From Leminorella grimontii ATCC 33999 = DSM 5078 (GTDB lineage: Bacteria; Pseudomonadota; Gammaproteobacteria; Enterobacterales; Enterobacteriaceae): a stretch of DNA of 64,000 nt. Below, one piece after another: positions 37,297 to 45,753 of this stretch (positions within the stretch are counted from its first letter, which is position 1; each line of letters begins with the position of its first letter). The position numbers were made by a program, and so were the translations under genes. Below the pieces are notes generated by a model. That model did no database searches. It had not been told where the DNA came from and saw only the letters and a list, made by a program, of their open reading frames with translations. Where the stretch lies: the NCBI RefSeq assembly GCF_000439085.1, contig NZ_AUUA01000003.1, forward strand, positions 124,001 through 188,000. The letters are read 5' to 3'.

Positions 37297-37833
37297 TTAT
37301 TCGTCCAGCAGAACGACCTTACCGACGTAGGGCAGATGGCGATAGCGCTGCGCATAGTCAATACCGTATCCCACTACAAACTCATCGGCGATAGAAAAGC
37401 CAATATAGTCGATCGGTACCGGTACTTCACGGCGAGACGGCTTGTCCAGCAGCGTACAGAGCGCCAGCGAGTTAGGCTCTCGCAGCAGCAGAATTTCGCG
37501 TACTTTGGTCAGGGTATAGCCCGTATCGATGATGTCCTCGACGATCAGCACGTCTTTACCGCGAATGTCTTCATCCAAATCTTTAAGAATTTTTACGTCG
37601 CGGTTGCTGTCCATGCTGTTGCCGTAGCTGGAAGCGGTCATAAAATCGACTTCGTGGGGAACCGTTATCATTCGACACAGGTCGGCCATGAAGATAAACG
37701 AACCGCGAAGCAGCCCAACCAGCACCAGCTCTTTACCGCTATCGCTATAGCGTGCGTTAATCTCAGCAGCCAGTTCAGCAATGCGCGCCTTCACTTCCTG
37801 CTCGGAAATCATGGTTTCAACAATATGTTTCAT
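37297..37833 (-). CDS. hpt: Hypoxanthine phosphoribosyltransferase
   Basis: Salvages hypoxanthine (and guanine) to IMP/GMP with PRPP. The 178 residues match E. coli Hpt in length and sequence. The PRPP motif is [13 protein letters not shown], with [15 protein letters not shown] and [19 protein letters not shown]. The start is taken at ATG 37833 by comparison with E. coli. No Shine-Dalgarno sequence precedes it; instead a hairpin with a T-run (37838-37861) occupies that place. ATG 37812 (MISEQEV) is a possible alternative. Confidence 0.95.
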   Translation of the reverse strand: MKHIVETMISEQEVKARIAELAAEINARYSDSGKELVLVGLLRGSFIFMADLCRMITVPHEVDFMTASSYGNSMDSNRDVKILKDLDEDIRGKDVLIVEDIIDTGYTLTKVREILLLREPNSLALCTLLDKPSRREVPVPIDYIGFSIADEFVVGYGIDYAQRYRHLPYVGKVVLLDE

Positions 37834-37837
37834 AGCG

Positions 37838-37861
37838 AAAAACGATCGGGGAGCCCGATCG
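37838..37861 (-). promoter_or_regulatory. Terminator-like hairpin immediately before hpt
   Basis: On the minus strand CGATCGGG, loop CTC, CCCGATCG, then TTTTT, ending five bases before the hpt ATG. It has the form of an intrinsic terminator and replaces the expected ribosome site. It may attenuate hpt or block its translation. Confidence 0.6.
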
Positions 37862-38068
37862 AACGATCCTTTAGAATTGAGCGTTATTAAACGGAAGGCC
37901 AAGGAGTGTAACACATCTTAGCATCGGTTATACATAACCCACGAGGAGAAAGGTAAGCGGTTAAAGGTAGAAAAAAGCCGGACGATAAAAAGGGGACATC
38001 GACCGGCTATACCCACTGCGATTCAGGCTGCCGCCATACGGCGCCGAGACGCTGGGCATCAACGTTGG

Positions 38069-38743
38069 TTAATGCTGAGTCAGCCCGGCCTCTTCTTCGG
38101 ACTGGCGCACGATAGCCTTGCCCATCCACTGTATGACGTCGAGAACCTGGTTGCTCTCCAGCCCCCAGATATCCTTGAGGACAAGAAAAACTTCTGAACC
38201 ATAAATCAGGGAAAAGGCATACTTCATTCTGTCCCATTCGGCCTTGGGCATCTTTTCTTTCATCGGCTGAGCGACTAACTCCACCAGCTGCTTACGGTTT
38301 CCTCTTATCAGCGGCGGCCCCATGTCGGCCTCGCCTTCCCCTGAGCGTTGGGCAGCCCACTGCTCAAGAGAGATGCGCAGCGCGGCTCTCAGGGCGCCTT
38401 CGTGCCTTTCCAACTGGGGATAGGCGAAAGCCAGCAGAGATTCCAGACGCTCGGCCACGGACTTCTCTTTTGGCTTCCAGGCTTTCATCGGGGCTAAAAC
38501 GTCGCTGACGATAGCGGATATCAGCGCACTCTGAGTTGGGAAATAGCGGTAGGCCGTTGCCCGGGATACGCCGGCTTCGCATGCCAGCTCTGTAATGGAG
38601 GGTATTTTGCCGTTCTCGAGCACGTTCATTGCCGTCGTCATCAACTTGTCCATCGTACGGGCCCGCACCCGAGTCATTCTTTGTGGTTCATCGGTCAAAG
38701 CGGCGCGTTTTCCATCCTGGACGTCATTTTTTATTTTCATCAT
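38069..38743 (-). CDS. TetR-family transcriptional regulator
   Basis: A 224-residue regulator. After a 30-residue basic leader comes the TetR_N domain, RTMDKLMTTAMNVLENGKIP, with the recognition segment TELACEAGVSRATAYRYFPTQ. The C-terminal domain has no recognisable ligand type. No partner gene is adjacent on either side. A GCGCTCT-CA-AGAGCGC palindrome lies 26 bases upstream of the start and could be its own operator. Two envelope stress proteins and a MarA-like activator lie just beyond, and these are plausible targets by position only. Confidence 0.85.
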   Translation of the reverse strand: MMKIKNDVQDGKRAALTDEPQRMTRVRARTMDKLMTTAMNVLENGKIPSITELACEAGVSRATAYRYFPTQSALISAIVSDVLAPMKAWKPKEKSVAERLESLLAFAYPQLERHEGALRAALRISLEQWAAQRSGEGEADMGPPLIRGNRKQLVELVAQPMKEKMPKAEWDRMKYAFSLIYGSEVFLVLKDIWGLESNQVLDVIQWMGKAIVRQSEEEAGLTQH

Positions 38744-38768
38744 AGAGTTCCGAATATTCCCCTAACCG

Positions 38769-38784
38769 CGCTCTCAAGAGCGCC
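38769..38784. promoter_or_regulatory. 16-bp palindrome upstream of the TetR gene
   Basis: GCGCTCT-CA-AGAGCGC, perfect 7-base arms, 26-41 bases upstream of the TetR start. A likely autoregulatory operator or a leader hairpin. Confidence 0.4.
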
Positions 38785-39101
38785 CCTTACCTGAAAATGT
38801 TTCAACTCGCAGGGCAAAAAAACCTGCAAACAAAAAAGCCAACGACAAACTCCTCCGACCTCTCCCAAAGAGATATATGTATTTTTTATTACATTTTGAT
38901 ACGTATTCACGCAACTGGCCTTTTGGCCACCACGGTAAATTTATAAATTAAAAACAATGAATTATTTATTGTTATCAGAAGGCATCTTTTTGATGGATGT
39001 GGCATATGTAAAATACGTTAACGTTTGCTTATCAAAATAGAAAAACGGCAGCCTACAGGACGAGGCCGCCGTTTGGTTCAATCGAGGGAAAATAGGGTGC
39101 G
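38785..39101. other. Intergenic region between TetR and DUF1471 genes
   Basis: About 320 bp. The middle is AT-rich (for example TATGTATTTTTTATTACATTTTGATACG around 38876) and should hold the TetR promoter on the minus strand. No gene is seen. Confidence 0.5.
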
Positions 39102-39413
39102 CTACTTTTTAGCCGGCGCGGTATCCGTTCCGCCTGCGCGGTAAATCTCGGCGGAAACCCGCCAGTAAGGGGAAGTGTCATAGTCGCGTGCGCCAATGAC
39201 GCGATAGTAGTCAGCCCCTTCTTTTTCAGCCTTTTTAGCAATCGCCTCAACGGCCTGATCCTGGGTTGAAACGTCTACCGTAAGGCTAATCACCCCCATG
39301 CTCTGCAGCCCCATTTTTTCAGCCACGTCGCGGCGGGGGATCTCCGTAATGGCGCTTGCATAGCTGCTGATAATAAGCGTCAGAAACATCACCGAAGCCG
39401 ATACTAATTTCAT
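39102..39413 (-). CDS. DUF1471 (YdgH/BhsA/McbA family) periplasmic protein
   Basis: A 103-residue exported protein. The signal peptide ends near YASA-IT. The DUF1471 core runs from MGVISLTVDVSTQDQAVEAI to DYYRVIGARDYD and WRVSAEIYR. The C-terminal tail AGGTDTAPAKK is an extension not seen in the neighbour. Family members are small stress-induced periplasmic proteins affecting biofilm and permeability. It follows a paralogue on the same strand after 113 bp. Confidence 0.9.
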   Translation of the reverse strand: MKLVSASVMFLTLIISSYASAITEIPRRDVAEKMGLQSMGVISLTVDVSTQDQAVEAIAKKAEKEGADYYRVIGARDYDTSPYWRVSAEIYRAGGTDTAPAKK

Positions 39414-39526
39414 GATGAACGCCCTTTCAAATTCTACGTTCCGTCATCATACGCCGGACAGAAGGCAAATAAAATTCCGTCCGGTCCCAAACTATTCATA
39501 CCCGCTTCGGCAGCCACTACAACCGG

Positions 39527-39796
39527 TTAGCGGTAGAGCTCAGCAGAAATACGCCAGTTATTCGAGTTATCCCGTGAATCCACCGCGATAACGCGATAGT
39601 GCCCTGCATTCATGCTTTCCGCCTTTTTCGCAATGGCGCTCACCGCTTGGTCCATGTCAACGACCTGAACCGAACCGGAAATAGAGCCCATGCTTTGTAA
39701 CTGCTGTGCCTGTTGGCTGCTAACCTGAGTCGCCGCCATAGCGGAACCGGCGCCAAGTGAGAATAGCAAAGCGATAAGTGCAGCTGACTTTTTCAT
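39527..39796 (-). CDS. DUF1471 (YdgH/BhsA/McbA family) periplasmic protein
   Basis: An 89-residue paralogue of the downstream gene, with signal peptide MKKSAALIALLFSLGAGSAMA and the DUF1471 core QSMGSISGSVQVVDMDQAVSAI, HYRVIAVDSRD and WRISAELYR. The ribosome site GAGGC is clear. The gene pair probably arose by tandem duplication. In E. coli several of these genes respond to oxidative or membrane stress; here a MarA/SoxS-like activator gene lies 430 bp upstream on the other strand, which fits such control. Confidence 0.92.
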   Translation of the reverse strand: MKKSAALIALLFSLGAGSAMAATQVSSQQAQQLQSMGSISGSVQVVDMDQAVSAIAKKAESMNAGHYRVIAVDSRDNSNNWRISAELYR

Positions 39797-40091
39797 AAAA
39801 TTGCCTCGTAATTTTCATCCAGATATTTAATTCAAAATTTCTGAATATGATATTCAAAATTATCCAACATATTAATGGATAAAAACCTAATAATTTGAAT
39901 TAAATAAATATAATAAAAAAATCTAAATCAATTTAATTCAAACCATGCATGAATCCTAGATCCAAAAACTGACGCTGTATTAACTTTTAATGCTAAAATT
40001 TTTTAACATTTATAAATTAATTTGATTACATGTCCACACATTCCAGCTCTCCTGCGGGTTCCCCCATTTTTGACCTTTAGTGCTGTTTTAT
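39797..40091. other. AT-rich intergenic region between DUF1471 and AraC-type genes
   Basis: Very AT-rich, almost without GC from 39830 to 40020. It carries the promoters of the divergent DUF1471 gene and activator gene. No gene is seen on either strand. Confidence 0.55.
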
Positions 40092-40131
40092 TTGACGCTT
40101 TTCCCTCAATAAAATACTGTACCGTACAGTA
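40092..40131 (+). promoter_or_regulatory. Promoter with a 17-bp palindromic operator on the -10 box
   Basis: TTGACG (40092-40097), a 17-base spacer and TACTGT (40115-40120) form a good sigma-70 promoter. The sequence TACTGTACCGTACAGTA at 40115-40131 is a perfect palindrome around one central base and covers the -10 box. The layout is that of a TetR-type repressor site controlling the MarA-like gene, as RamR does at ramA in Salmonella; the repressor here is not proven. Confidence 0.7.
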
Positions 40132-40226
40132 CGAATATGAAATGAATAAGACGCATTTAGTCAAGAAATGCAAAAGACGAGCCTGAAGAACCCGAGCTCG
40201 GAACCATAGCTGAAGGAAATAACGCA

Positions 40227-40550
40227 ATGCTGCAAACAACCATTATTCATGACTTGGTCAGTTGGATAGAGAACCATTTAGAGGAGCCGCTTAACGTCAA
40301 GCGCGTCGCCACGAAGGCCGGTTACTCTCAGTGGCATCTACAGCGGCTGTTTAAGAACACCACCGGCGATTCGCTGGCGACCTACATTCGCAAAAAGCGC
40401 CTGCAAAATGCGGCGTCCGAGCTTAAGCAAAGCCGCAAAACCATTGCGGACATCGCCTATAAGTATCAGTTCGACTCTCAGCAAAGCTTTACCCGAGCGT
40501 TTAAAAAAATGTATGACAAGACCCCTTCCGACTACCGCTATCGCGCCTGA
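40227..40550 (+). CDS. AraC-family activator of the MarA/SoxS/RamA type
   Basis: A 107-residue protein made only of the two helix-turn-helix DNA-binding units, the same length as SoxS. The first recognition helix is in GYSQWHLQRLFKNTTG. The second is in YQFDSQQSFTRAFKKMYDKTPSDYR. The family activates efflux (acrAB-tolC), porin control and redox defence at marbox sites. It lacks a ligand domain, so activity is set by synthesis, which fits the palindrome on its promoter. Which of MarA, SoxS or RamA it corresponds to cannot be decided; no soxR, marR or ramR is adjacent. Confidence 0.9.
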   Translation: MLQTTIIHDLVSWIENHLEEPLNVKRVATKAGYSQWHLQRLFKNTTGDSLATYIRKKRLQNAASELKQSRKTIADIAYKYQFDSQQSFTRAFKKMYDKTPSDYRYRA

Positions 40551-40667
40551 GAGCGGTGTCGTTACCCTTTTCCGTTTTATTCCCGCGCAGGCCGAAAGAA
40601 TAAAAAGATTTGTCATCGTCATGCGGTGTGATAACGTCGTTAGGAATCCGTAACGAATATCAGTGAT

Positions 40668-41018
40668 ATGACGCGCAAATCCTTCTTTCGATTACCCCTT
40701 TTACTGCTGTCCCTGTCGGGGCTCTCTTTCGAGAGCCAGGCTTTAACGGAGCCCGAGGCCGAAGACCTCGCCGACCTGACCGCCGTATTCTTATACCTTA
40801 AGCAAGAGTGCGGCTACGGTGATTTGCCTATTCCTGAAATCAAGCGCGCGCTTATCTATTTTGCTCAACAAAACCACTGGGACTTGAGCAACTACAACCA
40901 GCTCAATATGGAAGAGCTCGGCAGCGCCAGCTACCGAGATTTAAAACGAATTCCCATTGATGAAAAGATTAAGTGCCGCAGCCTTGCCAAAGACTCTTTC
41001 GGCCTTATCGCTCGCTGA
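40668..41018 (+). CDS. yacC: YacC family exported protein
   Basis: A 116-residue protein with a signal peptide (to about SQA-LT). The mature part is EPEAEDLADLTAVFLYLKQECGYGDLP and FAQQNHWDLSNYNQLNMEELG, closely following E. coli YacC (115 residues). Conserved Cys residues lie in QECGYG and KIKCRSL and could form a disulfide. Function is unknown in all species. As in E. coli it precedes speE-speD. Confidence 0.92.
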   Translation: MTRKSFFRLPLLLLSLSGLSFESQALTEPEAEDLADLTAVFLYLKQECGYGDLPIPEIKRALIYFAQQNHWDLSNYNQLNMEELGSASYRDLKRIPIDEKIKCRSLAKDSFGLIAR

Positions 41019-41151
41019 AGCCCCCTGCCGTTTCGTTGTGCCTATATTTGCAGCCTGGTGTGCATAAATACGGCGTTTACCGTGCATCCCCGCCCCAAAT
41101 TCGCTATGATATCGCGCTAAATTTTTTGTCCGGCATTGAGGATTAAGGCGC

Positions 41152-42012
41152 ATGTCTCAAAAAGAGATCTGGTTTGAAACGCTGCATAGCGGCTTTGGTC
41201 AGTTTTTTTCCATTGATAAAACCCTTTATCACAATAAGACCGAACATCAGGATTTAATCATTTTTGAAAACGACGTGCTGGGGCGCGTGATGGCGCTCGA
41301 CGGCGTCGTTCAAACCACCGAGCGCGACGAGTTTATCTATCATGAAATGATGGCTCACGTGCCGATCTTTGCCCACGGTAAGGCTAAGCGGGTTCTTATC
41401 ATCGGCGGCGGCGACGGCGGAATGCTGCGCGAAGTGTGCCGCCATCAGAGCGTCGAGCACGTGACGATGGTGGAGATTGACGCGGGCGTGGTGGAATTCT
41501 GCCGCCAGTACCTGCCCAACCATAGCAGCGGCGCCTATGACGATCCGCGCTTTAATCTGGTTATCGAAGACGGCGTTAACTTCGTTAGCCAAACGGACCT
41601 GAAGTTCGACGTAATTATCTCCGACTGCACCGATCCCATCGGCCCCGGAGAAAGCCTGTTTACGTCGGACTTCTATCAGGGCTGCGCGCGCTGCCTGAAT
41701 GAAAACGGCATTTTCGTTGCGCAAAACGGCGTCTGCTTCCTTCAGCAGGACGAAGCGGTCAACAGCCACCGCAAGCTGTCGCACTACTTCGACGACGTCA
41801 GCTTTTATCAGGCCGCGATCCCAACCTACTACGGCGGCATCATGACCTTCGCCTGGGCGAGCCAGAATCCGATGCTCCGCCAGCACGACTTGGCGACGCT
41901 GGAAGCGCGCTTTAAGGCCTCCGGCCTGCACTGCCGCTATTACAACCCGGCGATACACGCGGGCAGCTTTGCGCTACCGCAATATTTACACGACGCGCTG
42001 AACGATAAATAA
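41152..42012 (+). CDS. speE: Spermidine synthase (polyamine aminopropyltransferase)
   Basis: Transfers the aminopropyl group of decarboxylated SAM to putrescine. The 286 residues show [19 protein letters not shown], the nucleotide-binding [13 protein letters not shown], and the active-site [12 protein letters not shown]. Length and position match E. coli (288). Together with speD (42 bp downstream) it forms the speED operon. Confidence 0.98.
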   Translation: MSQKEIWFETLHSGFGQFFSIDKTLYHNKTEHQDLIIFENDVLGRVMALDGVVQTTERDEFIYHEMMAHVPIFAHGKAKRVLIIGGGDGGMLREVCRHQSVEHVTMVEIDAGVVEFCRQYLPNHSSGAYDDPRFNLVIEDGVNFVSQTDLKFDVIISDCTDPIGPGESLFTSDFYQGCARCLNENGIFVAQNGVCFLQQDEAVNSHRKLSHYFDDVSFYQAAIPTYYGGIMTFAWASQNPMLRQHDLATLEARFKASGLHCRYYNPAIHAGSFALPQYLHDALNDK

Positions 42013-42054
42013 TCATTCGTTTCCTACATCGACAAACTAAGGCGGTGAACCAAA

Positions 42055-42852
42055 TTGCACAAAATAAAACTACACGGCTTCAATAACTTAACCAAAAGCC
42101 TGAGTTTTTGTATCTATGACATCTGTTATACCCAAACGGACTATGACAGAGAGCAATATATTGCCTACATCGATGAACAGTACAACGCCAACCGTCTGAC
42201 CGAAATCCTGACGGAAACCTGTTCTATCATCGGTGCAAACATCCTCAACATCGCCCGTCAGGACTACGATCCTCAGGGCGCCAGCGTGACGATCCTCATC
42301 AGCGAGGAACCGATCGACCCAAGCCTGGTCGACCAGTCAGAAAATCCCGGCCCGCTGCCCGAAGCGGTGGTCGCTCACCTGGATAAAAGCCATATCTGCG
42401 TTCATACCTACCCGGAAAGCCACCCTCAGGGCGGGATATGCACGTTCCGAGCGGATATTGAGGTGTCTACCTGCGGCGTAATTTCTCCGCTTAAGGCGCT
42501 CAACTATCTTATTCACCAACTTGAGTCCGACATCGTAACGCTGGACTACCGCGTGCGCGGCTTTACCCGCGACGTCAACGGCGTGAAGCACTACATCGAC
42601 CATCCGATCAACTCTATTCAGAACTTTATGGCCGAGAGCATCACCTCTCAGTTTCATATGGTGGACGTTAACGTCTATCAGGAGAACATCTTCCACACCA
42701 AGATGATGCTCAAAGAGTTCGATCTCGACCACTACCTGTTCAACGCCAAGCCGGAAGACTTAAGCCAGAGCGAGCGCCAGCACATTACTAATCTGGTGCG
42801 TAAAGAAATGCAGGAAATCTACTACGGCAGGAACATGCCGGACGTAGCCTGA
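42055..42852 (+). CDS. speD: S-adenosylmethionine decarboxylase proenzyme
   Basis: A pyruvoyl enzyme that makes decarboxylated SAM for SpeE. The 265 residues start at a TTG codon (42055) preceded by AGGCGGTG; E. coli speD also starts with TTG. Self-cleavage is expected between Lys111 and Ser112 in [13 protein letters not shown], creating the pyruvoyl group on Ser112 at the same residue number as in E. coli. The C-terminus is [12 protein letters not shown]. Second gene of speED. Confidence 0.97.
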   Translation: MHKIKLHGFNNLTKSLSFCIYDICYTQTDYDREQYIAYIDEQYNANRLTEILTETCSIIGANILNIARQDYDPQGASVTILISEEPIDPSLVDQSENPGPLPEAVVAHLDKSHICVHTYPESHPQGGICTFRADIEVSTCGVISPLKALNYLIHQLESDIVTLDYRVRGFTRDVNGVKHYIDHPINSIQNFMAESITSQFHMVDVNVYQENIFHTKMMLKEFDLDHYLFNAKPEDLSQSERQHITNLVRKEMQEIYYGRNMPDVA

Positions 42853-42861
42853 GCTATTTGA

Positions 42862-42897
42862 AGCCACGCCGAACGGCGTGGCTACTCTCCATTTTTC
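42862..42897. terminator. Terminator between convergent speD and tyrA
   Basis: AGCCACGCC, loop GAAC, GGCGTGGCT at 42862-42883, then ACTCTCCATTTTT on the plus strand. Nine bases past the speD stop. Confidence 0.75.
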
Positions 42898-42905
42898 TAA
42901 TTCCC

Positions 42906-44027
42906 TTACTGCCGACTGTCGTTCGCCTGACGCAGTAGGATTCGGCTTTCGCTCAGGAAGCGATTCGCGTGATCGCCGAACCAGTCCTTCACCTGATTGA
43001 AGTTGTCGATAAACGCCGCCTTGTCCCCTCTCTCCAGAATCTCTACCGCCTCGCCGAAGCAGGCGTAGTAGCGCTTAATCAGCGCCAGATTCTCTTCAGA
43101 CGACATAATGATGTCCGCATACAGCTGCGGATCCTGCGCAAACAGGCGGCCGATCATCGCCAGCTCCAGGCGATAAATGGGTGACGACAGCGCCAAAAGC
43201 TGCTCCAGCTCGGCGTTCTCATGCGACAGGTTAAGGCCGTAGGTAAAGGTAGCGAAGTGGCGCAGCGCCTGAATAAAGGCCATGTTGCGGTCGTGCTCCG
43301 CAGGCGTAATGGCATGCAGCCGCGATCCCCAGACCTGAAGCTGTTCCAACAGCCACTGGTAGGCTTCGGGCATTCGCCCATCGCAGTAGGCGATCACCTG
43401 CTTGGCCAGGCTGCTGACGTCCGGCCCGAACATTGGGTGCAGGCCCAGCACCGGCCCGGCGTGAACCTCCAGCATGGTTTCCATCGGCTTTTGCTTAATA
43501 GAGGCGAAATCCACCAGAATGCAGTCGTCGGAAAGCTTAGGCAGCCGGCGAATGACCTGTTCGGTCAGATGAATAGGCACGCTGACGATCGCCATACCGG
43601 CGTCTTTCAGTATCTCGTCAGCGTTCGGCCAGTCTTCCTGCTCCAGAACGCGAACCTGATAGCCTGAAAGCGTAAACAGTCGACCAAACAGCTGCCCCAT
43701 CTTGCCGCGACCGCCGACGATAACAATCGGTCCCATGTCCGGCTTCAGGGTTTTAAATCCTTTATCGTTTTCGCTCGTGTAGGACTCACGCATCACGCGG
43801 CGCAGAACGTCTTCAATCAAATCCGGCGGCACGCCCATAGCTTCCGCCTCTTTGCGGCGAGAAGCCAGCATGCTGCTTTCCCGATCGGGCGCGTAAATCG
43901 GCAGCCCGTGCTGACTTTTCACTTCCCCTACTTCGGCTACCAGCGCAAGCCTTTGAGCCAGCAGCTTCAGCAGCCCTTTGTCCACTTCGTCAATGCGCTC
44001 GCGCAGCGCCGTCAGTTCCGCCACCAT
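42906..44027 (-). CDS. tyrA: Bifunctional chorismate mutase / prephenate dehydrogenase (T-protein)
   Basis: Converts chorismate to prephenate and 4-hydroxyphenylpyruvate for tyrosine. The 373 residues equal the E. coli length. The AroQ mutase domain is at about 1-90 ([22 protein letters not shown]). The NAD-binding start is in [18 protein letters not shown], and the dehydrogenase core includes catalytic His in [11 protein letters not shown]. In E. coli it directly follows aroF; here 413 bp with a structured repeat and a GC hairpin (44086-44105) lie between them. The ribosome site GGGGAGAG is strong. Confidence 0.97.
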   Translation of the reverse strand: MVAELTALRERIDEVDKGLLKLLAQRLALVAEVGEVKSQHGLPIYAPDRESSMLASRRKEAEAMGVPPDLIEDVLRRVMRESYTSENDKGFKTLKPDMGPIVIVGGRGKMGQLFGRLFTLSGYQVRVLEQEDWPNADEILKDAGMAIVSVPIHLTEQVIRRLPKLSDDCILVDFASIKQKPMETMLEVHAGPVLGLHPMFGPDVSSLAKQVIAYCDGRMPEAYQWLLEQLQVWGSRLHAITPAEHDRNMAFIQALRHFATFTYGLNLSHENAELEQLLALSSPIYRLELAMIGRLFAQDPQLYADIIMSSEENLALIKRYYACFGEAVEILERGDKAAFIDNFNQVKDWFGDHANRFLSESRILLRQANDSRQ

Positions 44028-44085
44028 GTTGTTGTTCTCTCCCCAAATTAATGCTTATACCCTTTATTTTCTCGAGTATACAAAC

Positions 44086-44105
44086 ATGCCGCCTTTCGGC
44101 GGCAT
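44086..44105 (-). terminator. GC hairpin between aroF and tyrA
   Basis: ATGCCGCC, loop, GGCGGCAT; on the minus strand it is followed by GTTTGTATAC. A weak terminator or processing hairpin that could lower tyrA expression relative to aroF. Confidence 0.4.
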
Positions 44106-44157
44106 TCGGCTGCTAACAAACCCTAAACGTAAATTCTGGATAATTTGCGGCATCAAT

Positions 44158-44377
44158 CGGCGGGAGAGTCTTCCGTTGGGGTCGACTTGGCGTAAGCCAA
44201 CGACAAACCGGCAAAGCCGGTTTGAACAGCGCTTGCGCTGGCCCTTTAGGGTGAAACCCGAAGGGCTTCATAACGGCCCCTAGGAAGGCTATGCCCGCCG
44301 CACACCCAAGCCTAATACAAGCACCCTTCCGGCCGAGCACGATGGTGATATAAGCAGGCCGTGTTTTCGGACGGAAC
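44158..44377 (-). repeat. Structured intergenic repeat, long copy (in aroF-tyrA)
   Basis: A 220-bp element, also found as a 151-bp copy at 62809-62959 between guaB and guaA, in the same orientation relative to the operon. Shared blocks include GAGAGTCTTCCGTTGGGGTC, CTTGGCGTAAGCCAACGA, GCCCCTAGGAAGGCTATGCC and CCCTTCCGGCCGA. This copy carries an extra 72 bases (44204-44275) made of three hairpins: AAACCGGC/GCCGGTTT, CAGCGC/GCGCTG and GCCCTT/AAGGGC. In RNA the block CTTCC-TA-GGGG pairs with CCCC-AAC-GGAAG and closes these hairpins into one multibranch structure. I do not recognise a named family. Confidence 0.85.
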
Positions 44378-44440
44378 ATACTCCAAAGCCGATTGAATAA
44401 TTTATCATCAGCCTGATAAACGATAATCATCAGATAAAAA

Positions 44441-45514
44441 TCACTGACACACAAGCACCGCTTCGCCCAGTTCGGCGTGCACCTTTTGCAGCAGGCGTTC
44501 GGTGGTTTCCCAGTTGATGCAGGCGTCCGTTACGGAAACGCCGTAGCGCATGTCGGCTCTTGGCTGTTCGGAAGACTGGTTGCCTTCGTGAATGTTGCTT
44601 TCCAACATCATGCCGATGATGGAACGATTGCCTGCCTTAATTTGTTCCAACAGGGAGAAGACGACCTCGGACTGACGGCGAAAATCCTTATTGGAGTTGC
44701 CGTGGCTACAGTCGATCATCAGAGCCGGATTAAGCCCCGCTTTCTTCATTTGCTCTTCGCAATCCTTCACGCTCTGAGGATCGTAGTTCGGCGTTTTGCC
44801 GCCGCGCAAAATGACGTGGCCGTTGGCGTTACCTTGGGTTTGCAACAGGCAAACCTGCCCTTCCTGGTTGATGCCGACAAAGCGGTGCGGCATAGCAGCG
44901 GCCTTCATGGCATTGATCGCCGTCGCCAGACTGCCGTCGGTGCCGTTTTTAAATCCGACCGGCATCGACAGGCCCGATGCCATTTCGCGGTGGGTTTGCG
45001 ATTCGGTAGTGCGCGCGCCGATGGCCGACCAGCTGAACAGGTCGCCAAGGTACTGCGGGCTGTTCGGGTCCAACGCTTCGGTCGCCAGCGGCAGCCCCAT
45101 CGCCACCAGCTCAAGCAGCAGCTTACGCGCCACGTGCAGACCGTGCTCAACGTCGAACGATCCGTCCATGTGAGGGTCGTTAATCAGCCCCTTCCAGCCA
45201 ACGGTAGTTCTCGGCTTTTCAAAGTAAACGCGCATCACGATAAACAGGCGATCTTTGGTTTCGTCCGCTAGCTTTTTCAGGAGGTGGGCGTACTCGATAG
45301 CGGCCTGGGGATCGTGAATCGAGCAGGGGCCGCAGACTACCAGCAGGCGACGGTCGCGCCCGTGGAGAATGTCGGCGATAGTCTGACGGGCGGCCGAAAT
45401 AGAGGCCTCATCCTCCCGACTCAGGGGATATTTCTGCTTCAGCTCTTCGGGCGTAATCAAAACCTGTTCTGCGCTGATGTTTACGTTATTAAGCTGGTCT
45501 TTCTGCATGATCAT
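44441..45514 (-). CDS. aroF: 3-deoxy-7-phosphoheptulonate synthase, tyrosine-sensitive type
   Basis: Condenses PEP and erythrose-4-phosphate, the first step of aromatic synthesis. The 357 residues are the type I DAHP synthase fold, with LLVVCGPCSIHDPQAAIEYA, YFEKPRTTVGWKGLINDP and IDCSHGNSNKDFRRQ. The N-terminus MQKDQLNNVNISAEQVL is that of AroF rather than AroG or AroH. Two starts compete, ATG 45514 (well placed behind AAGGA) and ATG 45508 (the E. coli equivalent). Upstream TyrR boxes support tyrosine control. Confidence 0.96.
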   Translation of the reverse strand: MIMQKDQLNNVNISAEQVLITPEELKQKYPLSREDEASISAARQTIADILHGRDRRLLVVCGPCSIHDPQAAIEYAHLLKKLADETKDRLFIVMRVYFEKPRTTVGWKGLINDPHMDGSFDVEHGLHVARKLLLELVAMGLPLATEALDPNSPQYLGDLFSWSAIGARTTESQTHREMASGLSMPVGFKNGTDGSLATAINAMKAAAMPHRFVGINQEGQVCLLQTQGNANGHVILRGGKTPNYDPQSVKDCEEQMKKAGLNPALMIDCSHGNSNKDFRRQSEVVFSLLEQIKAGNRSIIGMMLESNIHEGNQSSEQPRADMRYGVSVTDACINWETTERLLQKVHAELGEAVLVCQ

Positions 45515-45621
45515 AGTTGTTCCTTAGGCCCATCCCCTGATGGGTTAAAACGCCTTAAGATGAAGAGTCGAGGGTCGTTTTTAACGACGCTGAGCTGAGT
45601 GTAAACTTTAGAATCCAAATT

Positions 45622-45639
45622 TGTAAAGATAATTTTACT
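45622..45639 (-). promoter_or_regulatory. TyrR box upstream of aroF (strong)
   Basis: TGTAAA-GATAAT-TTTACT, one mismatch from the TyrR consensus TGTAAA-N6-TTTACA. It lies about 110 bp upstream of the aroF start. Confidence 0.8.
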
Positions 45640-45684
45640 GTTATTTTTATATCCAGTAATAACAGCAATAGAAACAAAAATAAC

Positions 45685-45702
45685 CGTAAATATATCTTTC
45701 CA
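45685..45702 (-). promoter_or_regulatory. TyrR box upstream of aroF (weak)
   Basis: CGTAAA-TATATC-TTTCCA, two mismatches from the TyrR consensus, 63 bp from the strong box. aroF of E. coli likewise has several boxes of unequal strength. Confidence 0.5.
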
Positions 45703-45753
45703 TTTAAGGAGATTTACCTACATGATAAACTGACCGAAATCTGTGGAGGGAAC

